Shown piece by piece: positions 41,885 through 50,137 of a stretch of DNA of 64,000 bases. This DNA comes from JBCBSZ01 sp039185015. Lineage in GTDB: Bacteria > Actinomycetota > Acidimicrobiia > Acidimicrobiales > Poriferisodalaceae. Every line of letters starts with the position of its first letter. Within the stretch, counting starts at the first letter, position 1. Location of the stretch: contig JBCDAU010000016.1 of assembly GCA_039185015.1 (NCBI GenBank), positions 1 through 64,000 on the forward strand. Direction: 5' to 3'. The translations under genes and the position numbers were made by a program. The notes under the pieces were generated by a model that saw nothing but the letters and a program-made list of their open reading frames with translations, ran no database searches and was not told where the DNA came from.

Positions 41885-42484
41885 ATGAGCGCCAAGCAGT
41901 ACGACCGCATCGAGCTGCTCGACACGGCCATCGAGCTGTTCCGTCGCAACGGCTACAGCGACACGAGCACCGCCGACCTCGTCGAGGCGCTCGGCGTCAA
42001 CCGCAAGAGCATGTACGCCGAGTTCGGCTCCAAGCAGGGCCTGTTCGAGGCGGCGCTCGAGCGGTACGACCAGCACCACCTCTCGGGCGTGCTCGCGCCG
42101 ATCGAAGCGGCCGACGCCGGCGCCGACGCGATCCGCACCGCCTTCGCGGGGTACGCCGACGCGAGCGAGGGATGGGCCAGCGGTCGCGGCTGCCTGATGT
42201 GCAACACCGCGGTCGAGCGAGCCGCCCTCGACCCCGGCGCCCGTCGCTTCGTCGACGCCTACCTCGCTCGGGTGGAGGCCGCCTTCCGCCACGCGCTCGA
42301 CAACGCCAACGAGGCGGGCGAGGTCGATCCGTCGGCCGACCTCGACGAGCTCGCGGCCTTCTTCACCATGTCGCTCGTCGGGGTGTCGGCCGCCATCCGG
42401 GCGCAGGTTCCGCCGGCGCAATTGCACGCCGCGTGCCGCGTGGTCACCAGCCTGCTCGACGCCCGGGTCGAGGCGGACGCCTGA
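41885..42484 (+). CDS. TetR-family transcriptional regulator
   Basis: A 199 aa regulator. The HTH reads YDRIELLDTAIELFRRNGYSDTSTADLVEALGVNRKSMYAEF, and GRGCLMCNTAVERA is typical of the group of TetR proteins with a conserved CLMxNT segment. GAGGAGGTCGAGG precedes ATG 41885; in-frame codons further upstream run through the operator. The divergent ABM gene and perhaps the downstream oxidoreductase (47 bp gap) are its targets. Confidence 0.86.
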   Translation: MSAKQYDRIELLDTAIELFRRNGYSDTSTADLVEALGVNRKSMYAEFGSKQGLFEAALERYDQHHLSGVLAPIEAADAGADAIRTAFAGYADASEGWASGRGCLMCNTAVERAALDPGARRFVDAYLARVEAAFRHALDNANEAGEVDPSADLDELAAFFTMSLVGVSAAIRAQVPPAQLHAACRVVTSLLDARVEADA

Positions 42485-42530
42485 TCCGCCGACCGTGCGT
42501 CGGCCCCCGCCGGCGCACCAGGATGGGGCG

Positions 42531-43532
42531 ATGGCCACGAACACCCGCGTCGTCTTCGCCCGCCGCCCCGAGGGCAGGGCCACCACGGACTGCTTCGAGC
42601 TGGAGACCGAGGAGCTCACCCCGCTGCACCCCGGTCAGGTCCGCGTCGACGTCGAGTACGTATCGATCGACGCCGCGGCGCGCACCCGCCTCCAGGGCGA
42701 GGGATTCCACTCGCAGGTCGGCCTGGGACAGACCGTCCTGACGCACGGGGTGGGACGGGTGATCGAGTCGACGGTCGACGACCTCGCGGTCGGGCAGGCG
42801 GTGATCGGCCGGCTGAACGCGCAGACCGTCGCCACCTTGCAGGCCGAGCACGTCCGGCCCATCGACGACTCGATCGGGCCGATCAGCGCGCACCTGGGCA
42901 TCCTCGGGGGCTCCACCGGCGTGACGGCCTGGATCGGCATCCGCCACGTCGCCCGCCCCGGACCGGGAGACGTCTTCGTGGTATCCGCCGCTGCCGGAGC
43001 GGTCGGCTCCATCGCCGGCCAGATCGCGAAGATCGACGGCGCCACCGTGATCGGCATCGCGGGCGGACCCGACAAGTGCGCCCACATCGTGGACGACCTC
43101 GGCTTCGACGCGGCCATCGACTACAAGTCCGAGGACATCACCGCTCGTCTGAAGCAGCTGGCCCCGGACGGCGTGAACGTCGTCTTCGACAACGTCGGCG
43201 GTGCGGTACTGGATGCGGTCCTCGACCACATCGCCATGCGGGCACGGGTGACGATCTGCGGCGCGATCTCGCAGTACGACGATATGGACAACGTCACCGG
43301 TCCGTCGATGTACCTGCGCCTCGCCGAGCGGCAGTCCGTGATGGAGGGCTTTGCCTACTTCCACTTCCCGGAGAGCCTCGAGCCCGCCCAGCGCGAGCTC
43401 GCCCAGTGGATGGCCGACGGCCGGATCCGACTCAACGAGACGGTCCTCGAGGGCGTCGAGCGGTTCCCCGAGGCGCTCGAGGTGATGTTCTCCGGCGGCA
43501 ACACGGGGAAGCTGCTCGTCAAGATGGACTGA
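42531..43532 (+). CDS. NADP-dependent medium-chain oxidoreductase (zinc-independent)
   Basis: A 333 aa MDR-superfamily reductase of the leukotriene B4 dehydrogenase/curcumin-reductase type. Seen: LGILGGSTGVTAWIG, the cofactor motif SAAAGAVGSIAGQIAK, and VFDNVGG. Catalytic zinc ligands are absent. It probably reduces an alpha,beta-unsaturated carbonyl. It follows the TetR gene on the same strand and may be in its regulon. Confidence 0.85.
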   Translation: MATNTRVVFARRPEGRATTDCFELETEELTPLHPGQVRVDVEYVSIDAAARTRLQGEGFHSQVGLGQTVLTHGVGRVIESTVDDLAVGQAVIGRLNAQTVATLQAEHVRPIDDSIGPISAHLGILGGSTGVTAWIGIRHVARPGPGDVFVVSAAAGAVGSIAGQIAKIDGATVIGIAGGPDKCAHIVDDLGFDAAIDYKSEDITARLKQLAPDGVNVVFDNVGGAVLDAVLDHIAMRARVTICGAISQYDDMDNVTGPSMYLRLAERQSVMEGFAYFHFPESLEPAQRELAQWMADGRIRLNETVLEGVERFPEALEVMFSGGNTGKLLVKMD

Positions 43533-43548
43533 GCCTCGACCAGGATCC

Positions 43549-44154
43549 TCACGCGGACCAGCCGGTGAGGAGCAGGTCGAGGGTGGCGTCGATCATCTCG
43601 TCGAGGGACAGCTCGCCCTCGGAGTCGTAGGTCCGGCACAGGGTGTTGAGCGCGCCGAAGAACGCGGACGAAGCGACCACCGGATGGATCGGCCGGAGAT
43701 CGCCGGCATCGGTTGCTCGGGCGATCAGGTGGCGGGCCGCTTCCTCGTGCCCGTGCAGCAGCTCGGCGGTGCGGTCGTGCGCGGCGAGGACGTCGACGTT
43801 GCTGATGATGAGCGGTCCGGACGGCCGGTCGACGGCGAAGCGGACGTGGGTTCGAGCGAACGCGACGAGGGCCTCGATGGGCGTCGGATCGTCGCCGGCG
43901 ATCCGCGTCGCCTCGGCCCGGATGGACCGGAGTCCGTCGTCGAGCACCAGCGCGAGCAGGGCGTCGCGGCTGTCGACGTAGTAGTAAAGCGCGCCCTTCG
44001 ACAGCCCGACGCGGTCGCCGACCGCGGCGAGCGTCGTGCCCCCGATCCCCGACTCGCTGAGCTCCTGCTCGGCAGCGGCGATGATCAGCTGTCGCCGCTG
44101 CTCGCGTCGTCGAGCCGCACGTTCCGAGCCCTCGGTCTTGACGTCTTCGACCAT
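43549..44154 (-). CDS. TetR-family transcriptional regulator
   Basis: A 201 aa regulator with the HTH at about residues 20-65 (QLIIAAAEQELSESGIGGTTLAAVGDRVGLSKGALYYYV) and a C-terminal domain in which ALNTLCRTYDSEGELSLDEMIDATLDLLL resembles the TetR_C_17/KstR2-like group. It is divergent from a Rieske oxygenase with only 20 bp between start codons, so it almost certainly controls that gene and itself. Confidence 0.85.
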   Translation of the reverse strand: MVEDVKTEGSERAARRREQRRQLIIAAAEQELSESGIGGTTLAAVGDRVGLSKGALYYYVDSRDALLALVLDDGLRSIRAEATRIAGDDPTPIEALVAFARTHVRFAVDRPSGPLIISNVDVLAAHDRTAELLHGHEEAARHLIARATDAGDLRPIHPVVASSAFFGALNTLCRTYDSEGELSLDEMIDATLDLLLTGWSA

Positions 44155-44174
44155 GGGTCGAATACTAGACCACC
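44155..44174. promoter_or_regulatory. Overlapping divergent -10 elements and dyad
   Basis: The 20 bp between two start codons contains TAGTAT on the minus strand (44167-44162, 7 bases from the TetR ATG) and AATACT on the plus strand (44161-44166, 8 bases from the Rieske ATG), occupying the same bases. GGTC...GACC flanks them as a short dyad. Confidence 0.5.
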
Positions 44175-45338
44175 ATGCGACGGGACATGGAGCTGGAGTT
44201 GGGTGATCGCCTGCGGGCCCTGGTCGACCGGGGGCCGTCGCCGGCGCAGCGGCCCTTCACGTCGGTCTCGCCGACCGCGTACACCGACGCAGCCACCCAC
44301 CGAAGCGAGGTCGCGGCGATCGCCGCCCACCCGGTGCCAGCGTTCGCATCGAGCGAGCTGGGGGAGCCGGGCTCGTTCGCGACGACCGAGCTGGCCGGCG
44401 TACCGATCATCGTCACCCGCGACCGGGGCGGGGAGGTCCACGCGATGCGCAACGTGTGTGCTCACCGCGGCGCCACCGTTGAGACGAGGGAGTCGGGCAC
44501 GGCCCGCATCTTCTCCTGCGGCTTCCACGCCTGGTCCTACGAGCTCGACGGCTCCCTGCGCTCCGTCTCCGACGCTGCGCTCTACTCGACCGAACCGTGC
44601 ACGGTCGGGCTCCAGCGCCTCGGCTGCGAGGAGCGTCACGGGATGATCTGGGTGACCCCGGACGCCGATGCCACCGCGAACCCCGTCGCCGACTGGCTCG
44701 GCGACGGCCTCGACGAGCTGCTCGACGAGCTGGGCCTCGGACAGATGACCCACCACGCCGCCACCGAGTACGACCTCCCCTGCAACTGGAAGCTGCTGAC
44801 CGACGGCTTCCTCGAGCTCTACCACCTCAAGTACCTGCACCGGAGCTCGATCGCCCCGTACTTCCCCGCCAACCTCACGAGCTACGAGCGCTACGAGCCG
44901 CACTTCGTCGGCTGGCTCCCCAAGAACCGGCTGGTGAAGGAGCTGACCGAGACACCGCGGGAGGACTGGCGTGTGCTCGCCCACCTGACCGGGGCCATCG
45001 TGCTGGTGCCGGGCACGGTCGTGCAGTGGCAGGCCGGGCACGTCGAGCTGTTCTCGCTCCGACCGCACCCGACCGACCCGACCCGCACCACCGCGCGTCT
45101 GACGATGCTCGTCCCCGGTGATCGCGCCGACGAGACCGAGCTCTGGGATCGCAACTGGGAGCGGGTCTGCGTCACCATCCCCGACGAGGACTTCGCGGCC
45201 GCCGTCGACGTGCAGCGCAACATCGATGCCGGCACCGTCGAGGAGCTGCGCATCGGCGCGAACGAGCACCTGCTCGTCGAGCACCTCGAGGCGGTGGGCC
45301 GCTGCGCCGAGGGCAATCGGGTGGTCACGCCGGCCTGA
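44175..45338 (+). CDS. Rieske oxygenase alpha subunit (second, unrelated type)
   Basis: A 387 aa ring-hydroxylating oxygenase subunit. The Rieske ligands are in NVCAHRG and SCGFHAWSYE (CxH...CxxH). The catalytic iron histidines are in LELYHLKYLH, with an acid in TDGFLE. It has no ferredoxin or reductase gene alongside, so it must borrow electron carriers, perhaps from the operon at 8.4-10.6 kb. It is transcribed divergently from a TetR gene. An alternative start at ATG 44187 would give more promoter room. Confidence 0.88.
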   Translation: MRRDMELELGDRLRALVDRGPSPAQRPFTSVSPTAYTDAATHRSEVAAIAAHPVPAFASSELGEPGSFATTELAGVPIIVTRDRGGEVHAMRNVCAHRGATVETRESGTARIFSCGFHAWSYELDGSLRSVSDAALYSTEPCTVGLQRLGCEERHGMIWVTPDADATANPVADWLGDGLDELLDELGLGQMTHHAATEYDLPCNWKLLTDGFLELYHLKYLHRSSIAPYFPANLTSYERYEPHFVGWLPKNRLVKELTETPREDWRVLAHLTGAIVLVPGTVVQWQAGHVELFSLRPHPTDPTRTTARLTMLVPGDRADETELWDRNWERVCVTIPDEDFAAAVDVQRNIDAGTVEELRIGANEHLLVEHLEAVGRCAEGNRVVTPA

Positions 45339-45361
45339 TCCGACGCCCGGGCGTCGCCGCC

Positions 45362-45367
45362 TAGCAT
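45362..45367 (+). promoter_or_regulatory. -10 element (TAGCAT) of the DUF4129/MoxR/DUF58 operon
   Basis: TAGCAT ends 6 bases before ATG 45374 and no ribosome site is present; leaderless start of a five-gene operon. Confidence 0.4.
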
Positions 45368-45373
45368 CGGCGG

Positions 45374-46096
45374 ATGGGAGCTCGAACCGCGGGGATCGCC
45401 GTCGCCGTCACCCTCGTCGGCATCCTGCTCGCGGCCGTCTCCACCGCCGACGGCGTCGGGCTCTGGCAGGCACCGGAGTGGGAGCCGACGCCCCGGGAGC
45501 TACCGCAGGCGAACCCCTCTGACGACACCCTCGAGGTCGTCGAGGAGGAGATCCGCGAGGACGACAGCTCGGACCTGCCGCGTTGGGTCGAGGCGATCAT
45601 CACGACCATGCTGATCGCAGCTGCCGTCGTCGGCTCGATCGCCCTGCTCGTACAAGCCTGGGAAGCCCGACCGCGCCTGCGGATCCGCCGCCCGGGGCGA
45701 TCGGATCGCGACGTCGAGGTGCTGCCCGACGTGGGCGAGGCGGTCACCGAGGACGCCGAGCGCCAGCGGGCCCTGCTGCTCGACGGCTCGCCTCGCAACG
45801 CGATCGTCCGGACGTGGCTCCGCCTCGAACAGACCGTGGTCGACGTCGGCTTCGAGCGCGATCCCAGCGACACGGCCACCGAGTTCACCGAGCGGGTGCT
45901 CAGCCGCTACTCCGTCGAACCTGGGGCCATCACGGCGCTCGCTGCTCTCTACCGCGAGGCGCGGTTCTCGTCGCATCCGATCGACGAGGAGATGCGCACC
46001 GCGGCCATCGATGCGCTCGACGGCGTGCATCGCAGCCTCAGGGCCAAGCCGAAGTGGTCGGGCGGGTCCGAGCAGGTCGAAGGCGGAGTGCGATGA
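45374..46096 (+). CDS. DUF4129-domain membrane protein
   Basis: A 240 aa protein with an N-terminal signal or anchor segment (about 6-26), an acidic extracytoplasmic stretch, a second helix (about 71-93) and a C-terminal cytoplasmic DUF4129 domain (IVRTWLRLEQTVVDVGFERDPSDTATEFTERVL, YREARFSSHPI). It overlaps the next gene by ATGA. DUF4129 proteins travel with MoxR ATPases and DUF58 proteins, as here. The role is probably assembly or quality control of envelope proteins. Confidence 0.82.
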   Translation: MGARTAGIAVAVTLVGILLAAVSTADGVGLWQAPEWEPTPRELPQANPSDDTLEVVEEEIREDDSSDLPRWVEAIITTMLIAAAVVGSIALLVQAWEARPRLRIRRPGRSDRDVEVLPDVGEAVTEDAERQRALLLDGSPRNAIVRTWLRLEQTVVDVGFERDPSDTATEFTERVLSRYSVEPGAITALAALYREARFSSHPIDEEMRTAAIDALDGVHRSLRAKPKWSGGSEQVEGGVR

Positions 46097-46632
46097 ACCT
46101 GCGGCTCGCCACGGTCGTGTTCGCCGCAGTCGGCGTCGGCGTGACGATGGTGCAGCTGGGCATGGAGCCACGCCCGTTGCTCGTCGCGCTCGTGATGCTG
46201 GTCGTCGGTTCGACCTTCTTCCTCGTCTACGACCTGGGCGAGCTCGCCGCGCCGTTGGCGTGGCACGACCACCGAGGCCCGCGCTCGGCTCCGGCCCGAG
46301 GTGACCACCGCGTGCAGGTCCTCCGGCTGCGCCTCCGCCAGGTCGACCTGGTCCGGCGGCCGTCCCGCGGGGACGACGAGCCACCGGTCGACGACGTCGG
46401 TGCCGCACTGTTGGCCGTCATCGACGACCACCTCAAGGCGACGGCGAACATCGAACGGCGCACCGACCCCGAGGACGCGGCTGCTGCCCTCCCACCGGAG
46501 CTCGCCCGCTTCATCACCGATTCCGGGGCCCGCCGCTCCATGACCCGCAGACGCCGCCTCGACGCGACGCTCACCCTGATCGAGGACCTCGTCACCGACG
46601 AGGATCCGGCGCTGCGAGGATCTTCGTCGTGA
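46093..46632 (+). CDS. Hypothetical membrane protein in the MoxR operon
   Basis: A 179 aa protein with two N-terminal membrane helices (about 5-24 and 29-50), then a basic and finally helical cytoplasmic domain (ALLAVIDDHLKATANIERRTDPEDAAAALPPELARFI). No known domain recognised. It is coupled by 4 nt overlaps on both sides to the DUF4129 and MoxR genes, so it is an intrinsic operon member. Confidence 0.72.
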   Translation: MNLRLATVVFAAVGVGVTMVQLGMEPRPLLVALVMLVVGSTFFLVYDLGELAAPLAWHDHRGPRSAPARGDHRVQVLRLRLRQVDLVRRPSRGDDEPPVDDVGAALLAVIDDHLKATANIERRTDPEDAAAALPPELARFITDSGARRSMTRRRRLDATLTLIEDLVTDEDPALRGSSS

Positions 46633-47615
46633 CGCAGCTCGATCTCGGCGAGACCTCCGCCCTCGCAGCCTCCGTGCTCGACGAGGTCGAGACCGCGGTC
46701 GTCGGCAAGCGGGAGGCGCTGACGCTCGTGCTGAGCGCGATCCTCGCCGGCGGCCATGTCCTCCTCGAGGACTTCCCCGGTCTCGGCAAGACGCTCGCCG
46801 CCCGGTCGTTCGCGCAGACGCTGGGACTGGAGTTCGCCCGAGCGCAGTTCACCCCCGACCTGCTCCCGACGGACCTGACCGGATCGTTCATCTTCGATCA
46901 GCGCGTCAACGAGTTCGACTTCCGACCCGGGCCGTTGTTCACCGGCCTGCTCCTCGCCGACGAGATCAACCGCACGCCACCGAAGACCCAGGCCGCCCTC
47001 CTCGAGGCGATGCAGGAGGGCCAGGTCACCGTCGAGGGCCGCACGTTCTCGCTCCCCGAGCCGTTCCACGTCCTCGCGACCGCCAACCCGGTCGAGTACG
47101 AGGGCACCTATCCACTGCCCGAAGCGCAGCTCGATCGCTTCATGATCCGCGTCGGGTTCGGCTATCCGTCGGCCGACGAGGAGTGGGACGTGGTCGCCCG
47201 ACGGCTCGGCCGGCGCCAGGAGACCCAGACGCTGCGGCAGGTGACCGACATCGAGACGCTGTCGGCGATGCAGGCCGCGGTCGAGCGAGTCACGGTCGAC
47301 GAGAGCGTCGGTCGCTACTGCGTCGACGTCGTCGCGGCGACCCGCGACCACCCCCACGCCCTCATCGGCGCATCGCCCCGAGGCTCGTTGTCGCTCGTGC
47401 TGGTCGCCCGGGCGTTCGCCGTCGTCGCCGGCCGGGACTACGTCACCCCCGAAGACGTGAAGGCGGTCGCCGAGCCGGTGCTCGCCCACCGCGTGGCGAT
47501 CCGCCCCGAGCTGTGGATGAGCGAGGCGAGCGGCGCGAGCGTCGTCGACGCCGTGCTCGAGTCGATCCCGACCCCTGCTGCGCTCGAGTCGGACGTGCCC
47601 TCCGACGTGACATGA
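46629..47615 (+). CDS. MoxR-family AAA+ ATPase
   Basis: A 328 aa AAA+ chaperone-like ATPase. Walker A is EDFPGLGKT (about 47-55) and Walker B LLLADEINR (about 107-115), followed by the sensor-type segment VLATANPVEYEGTYPLPEAQLDRF and an AAA lid. MoxR proteins work with DUF58/VWA partners to activate or insert complexes. GTG 46629 overlaps the upstream stop, and the 3' end overlaps the DUF58 gene (ATGA). Confidence 0.9.
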   Translation: MTQLDLGETSALAASVLDEVETAVVGKREALTLVLSAILAGGHVLLEDFPGLGKTLAARSFAQTLGLEFARAQFTPDLLPTDLTGSFIFDQRVNEFDFRPGPLFTGLLLADEINRTPPKTQAALLEAMQEGQVTVEGRTFSLPEPFHVLATANPVEYEGTYPLPEAQLDRFMIRVGFGYPSADEEWDVVARRLGRRQETQTLRQVTDIETLSAMQAAVERVTVDESVGRYCVDVVAATRDHPHALIGASPRGSLSLVLVARAFAVVAGRDYVTPEDVKAVAEPVLAHRVAIRPELWMSEASGASVVDAVLESIPTPAALESDVPSDVT

Positions 47616-48904
47616 GCCTGACGACCACGATGCGGTGGCGGGCCGGGCCGGCCCATCTCCGGGCGGTGCTGCTCGGGTTGGTGGGGGTCTCGGTCGCCGT
47701 CCTCTTCCGCATCCCCGAGCTCCTGGTGTTCGCGACGCCGTTCGCCGTCGTCGCCGTGTGGTCCGCTGCGACCCGGCCGGGCATGGAGCCCCAGGGCACG
47801 GGCCGGCTCGCCCCGAGCGACGTGCGGGAGGGCCAGGCGACCACCTGGTCGATGGCGCTGACGCACCTCGACCGGGTCGATCACGCCATCGCGCTGCTCC
47901 CCCAGCGGCAGTGGCTGGAGCTCGTGCCGCGGACCGGCACCGTCCTGACTGTCGTCGACGGGCCCGAGGCCCGACTCGCGATGCCGATCCGGCCGATCCG
48001 TTGGGGCCGCCATCGATCGGGGCCGGCCAACGTCGTCGCCGTCAGCAGCTGGGGAGCGTTCCGGTGGATGGCGCTCGACACCGACCGGCCGGTCACCGCG
48101 TTGCCGCTCCCACCGGTCTTCGATGCGGCGCAGAGCCCGCATCGGGGCAACGGCCTCATCGGCGTCAATCGGTCGACCCGACTCGGCGACGGACAGGACT
48201 TCGCCGCCATCCGCCCGTTCCAGCCCGGCGACCGGCTCCGACGGATCAACTGGCGGCGCACCCAACGCGACGGCGAGCTCCGGGTGACAGCCACCCACGC
48301 CGACGAGGACATCCACGTCGAGCTCGTCGTCGACGCCACGGCCGACTACGGCCACTCCGACGGCATCGACGGCGCCGCCTCCAGCCTCGACGCCTCGGTG
48401 CGGGCTGCCGGAGCCATCGCCGAGCACTTCCTCGTGCGGGGCGACCGGGTGTCCCTGCGCGTCATCGGGGGACGACCGGTGACGCTGCGCCCCGGTGCCG
48501 GCTCGCGCCACCTGCGACGCCTCCTCGAGGTGCTCGCCGCCATCGACCGGGACTCGCTCACGCGCCGAACGAACACCCTCACCGCTGGAGGGCTCCCGCA
48601 CGGCTCGCTCGTGATGCTCTTCTCGCCGTTCGTCGCCCCGGCGGCCGTGCAGCAGGCGCTCACCCTCGCCGGTCAGGGGCTGGACGTCGCCGTCATCGAC
48701 ACGCTGCCCGAGGACGTCCACCTCGAGGAGGACCGGGCCACGTCGCTCGCCTGGCGCATTCGCCTCCTCGAACGTCACGGCGAGCTGCGGGCGGTCCAGC
48801 GGGCCGGCGTCCCGGTCGTCCGGTGGCGGGGTGCCGGCAGCCTCGATCCGTTCCTCCGTGCGCTCGCCCGCCGGCGGGGCGTCCCTCGGGTCGTACGCTC
48901 ATGA
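47612..48904 (+). CDS. DUF58-domain protein
   Basis: A 430 aa protein with one or two N-terminal membrane helices (about 17-50), a central beta-rich region and the DUF58 core GQDFAAIRPFQPGDRLRRINWRRTQRDGELRVT. A VWA-like C-terminal half follows (VELVVDATADYG, with partly retained metal-site residues). It forms the usual pair with the MoxR ATPase immediately upstream. Confidence 0.88.
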   Translation: MSLTTTMRWRAGPAHLRAVLLGLVGVSVAVLFRIPELLVFATPFAVVAVWSAATRPGMEPQGTGRLAPSDVREGQATTWSMALTHLDRVDHAIALLPQRQWLELVPRTGTVLTVVDGPEARLAMPIRPIRWGRHRSGPANVVAVSSWGAFRWMALDTDRPVTALPLPPVFDAAQSPHRGNGLIGVNRSTRLGDGQDFAAIRPFQPGDRLRRINWRRTQRDGELRVTATHADEDIHVELVVDATADYGHSDGIDGAASSLDASVRAAGAIAEHFLVRGDRVSLRVIGGRPVTLRPGAGSRHLRRLLEVLAAIDRDSLTRRTNTLTAGGLPHGSLVMLFSPFVAPAAVQQALTLAGQGLDVAVIDTLPEDVHLEEDRATSLAWRIRLLERHGELRAVQRAGVPVVRWRGAGSLDPFLRALARRRGVPRVVRS

Positions 48905-49473
48905 CGCCGCGCACGCTGCAGGACTGGATCGATCTCCTCCTCGACGCGAGCCGAACGCAGTGGTTGCTCCGCGCTGGCACCGTGCTCGCTCCGATCGTGT
49001 CCGTGCTCGCTGCCGCCGCTGCGAGCCCCGGTTGGTGGCCGCCCGGCACCGCACTCGTCGCCGTCCTCGCGATCGCGGCCGCCCTTCGACCCGACACCCA
49101 TTTCGCGCTCTCGGTCGCGATCGTGTGCGCCTGGCACTGGGCGGCCATCGACGCCGACGTCGCCTCCGGCTGGCTGCCCCTCGCTGCCGTCGCCCTGCTC
49201 GTGTTCCACGCCACCGTCGCGCTGGCGGCCAGCCTGCCGAGCGGCACCGCGGTGCCGAACGAGCTGGTCATGAGGTGGGCGGCGCGCACCGGAGTCGCGG
49301 CCGGCATCACCGTCGGCGTCTGGCTCGCCGTGGCGCTGCTCGATCGGCGGGAGCTCCCGGGCAACGGCCTGCTGACCGGGCTCGCCCTCGCCGTCATCGG
49401 CATCACCGCGCTCGCGGTCCGGGCGCGGAGCCTCCGGGCCCTCGATCCCGGCGAGACCGTGATCCGTCGCTGA
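48901..49473 (+). CDS. Hypothetical polytopic membrane protein
   Basis: A 190 aa protein with about five membrane helices and no recognisable domain. It is the last gene of the DUF4129/MoxR/DUF58 operon, coupled by ATGA. In related operons a transglutaminase-like membrane protein can occupy this place, but no such catalytic residues are visible here. Confidence 0.75.
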   Translation: MTPRTLQDWIDLLLDASRTQWLLRAGTVLAPIVSVLAAAAASPGWWPPGTALVAVLAIAAALRPDTHFALSVAIVCAWHWAAIDADVASGWLPLAAVALLVFHATVALAASLPSGTAVPNELVMRWAARTGVAAGITVGVWLAVALLDRRELPGNGLLTGLALAVIGITALAVRARSLRALDPGETVIRR

Positions 49474-49480
49474 CCGTCGC

Positions 49481-50137
49481 TCACTCGCCGGGCGAGACCA
49501 GCCCGGTCCGGTAGGCGATGACCACCAGCTGCGCTCGATCGCGGGCGCCGAGCTTGGAACGGAGGCGACTCACGTGTGTCTTGGCCGTGAGCGGGCTGAT
49601 GATCAGCTCGGTGGCGAGCTCGTCGTTCGACCGGCCGCGTCCGACAGCGGCCAGCACCTCGCGCTCCCGCTCCGTCAGATCGGCGAGCTCGACGGCCGTC
49701 TCGGGGTCCGGGCGTGCGGTGAAGTCCGCGATCAGCCGACGGGTGACCGATGGGGCGAGCAACGCCTCGCCGGCGGCGACGACCCGGATCGCGTCGAGCA
49801 GCTGGCCAGGCACCGTGTCCTTGAGGAGGAAGCCCGACGCCCCCGCCTCGAGTGCGCCGTAGACGTACTGGTCGAGGTCGAAGGTGGTGAGCACGAGCAC
49901 CCGCGTGTCGGCGAGGCGAGGGTGCGCGGTGATGCGGGCGGTCGCCTCGATGCCGTCGAGCTCGGGCATGCGGACGTCCATGAGGACCACGTCGGGCCCG
50001 GTCGACACAGCGAGGTCGATCGCCTCGATCCCCGTGCTCGCCTGTCCGACGACGGTCATGTCGTCCCGGGCGTCGATGAGCTCGACGAAGCCGAAGCGGA
50101 TCAGCTCGTGATCGTCGGCGACGAGGACTCGGATCAT
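49481..50137 (-). CDS. NarL/LuxR-type response regulator (module 1)
   Basis: A 218 aa response regulator: receiver domain with phosphoacceptor Asp in VVLMDVRMPELDG, Thr in VLVLTTFD and Lys in LLKDT; then a LuxR HTH (LTEREREVLAAVGRGRSNDELATELIISPLTAKTHV). It overlaps the cognate histidine kinase gene (ATGA) and lies downstream of an FtsX-type ABC system, which it probably regulates. Confidence 0.9.
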   Translation of the reverse strand: MIRVLVADDHELIRFGFVELIDARDDMTVVGQASTGIEAIDLAVSTGPDVVLMDVRMPELDGIEATARITAHPRLADTRVLVLTTFDLDQYVYGALEAGASGFLLKDTVPGQLLDAIRVVAAGEALLAPSVTRRLIADFTARPDPETAVELADLTEREREVLAAVGRGRSNDELATELIISPLTAKTHVSRLRSKLGARDRAQLVVIAYRTGLVSPGE

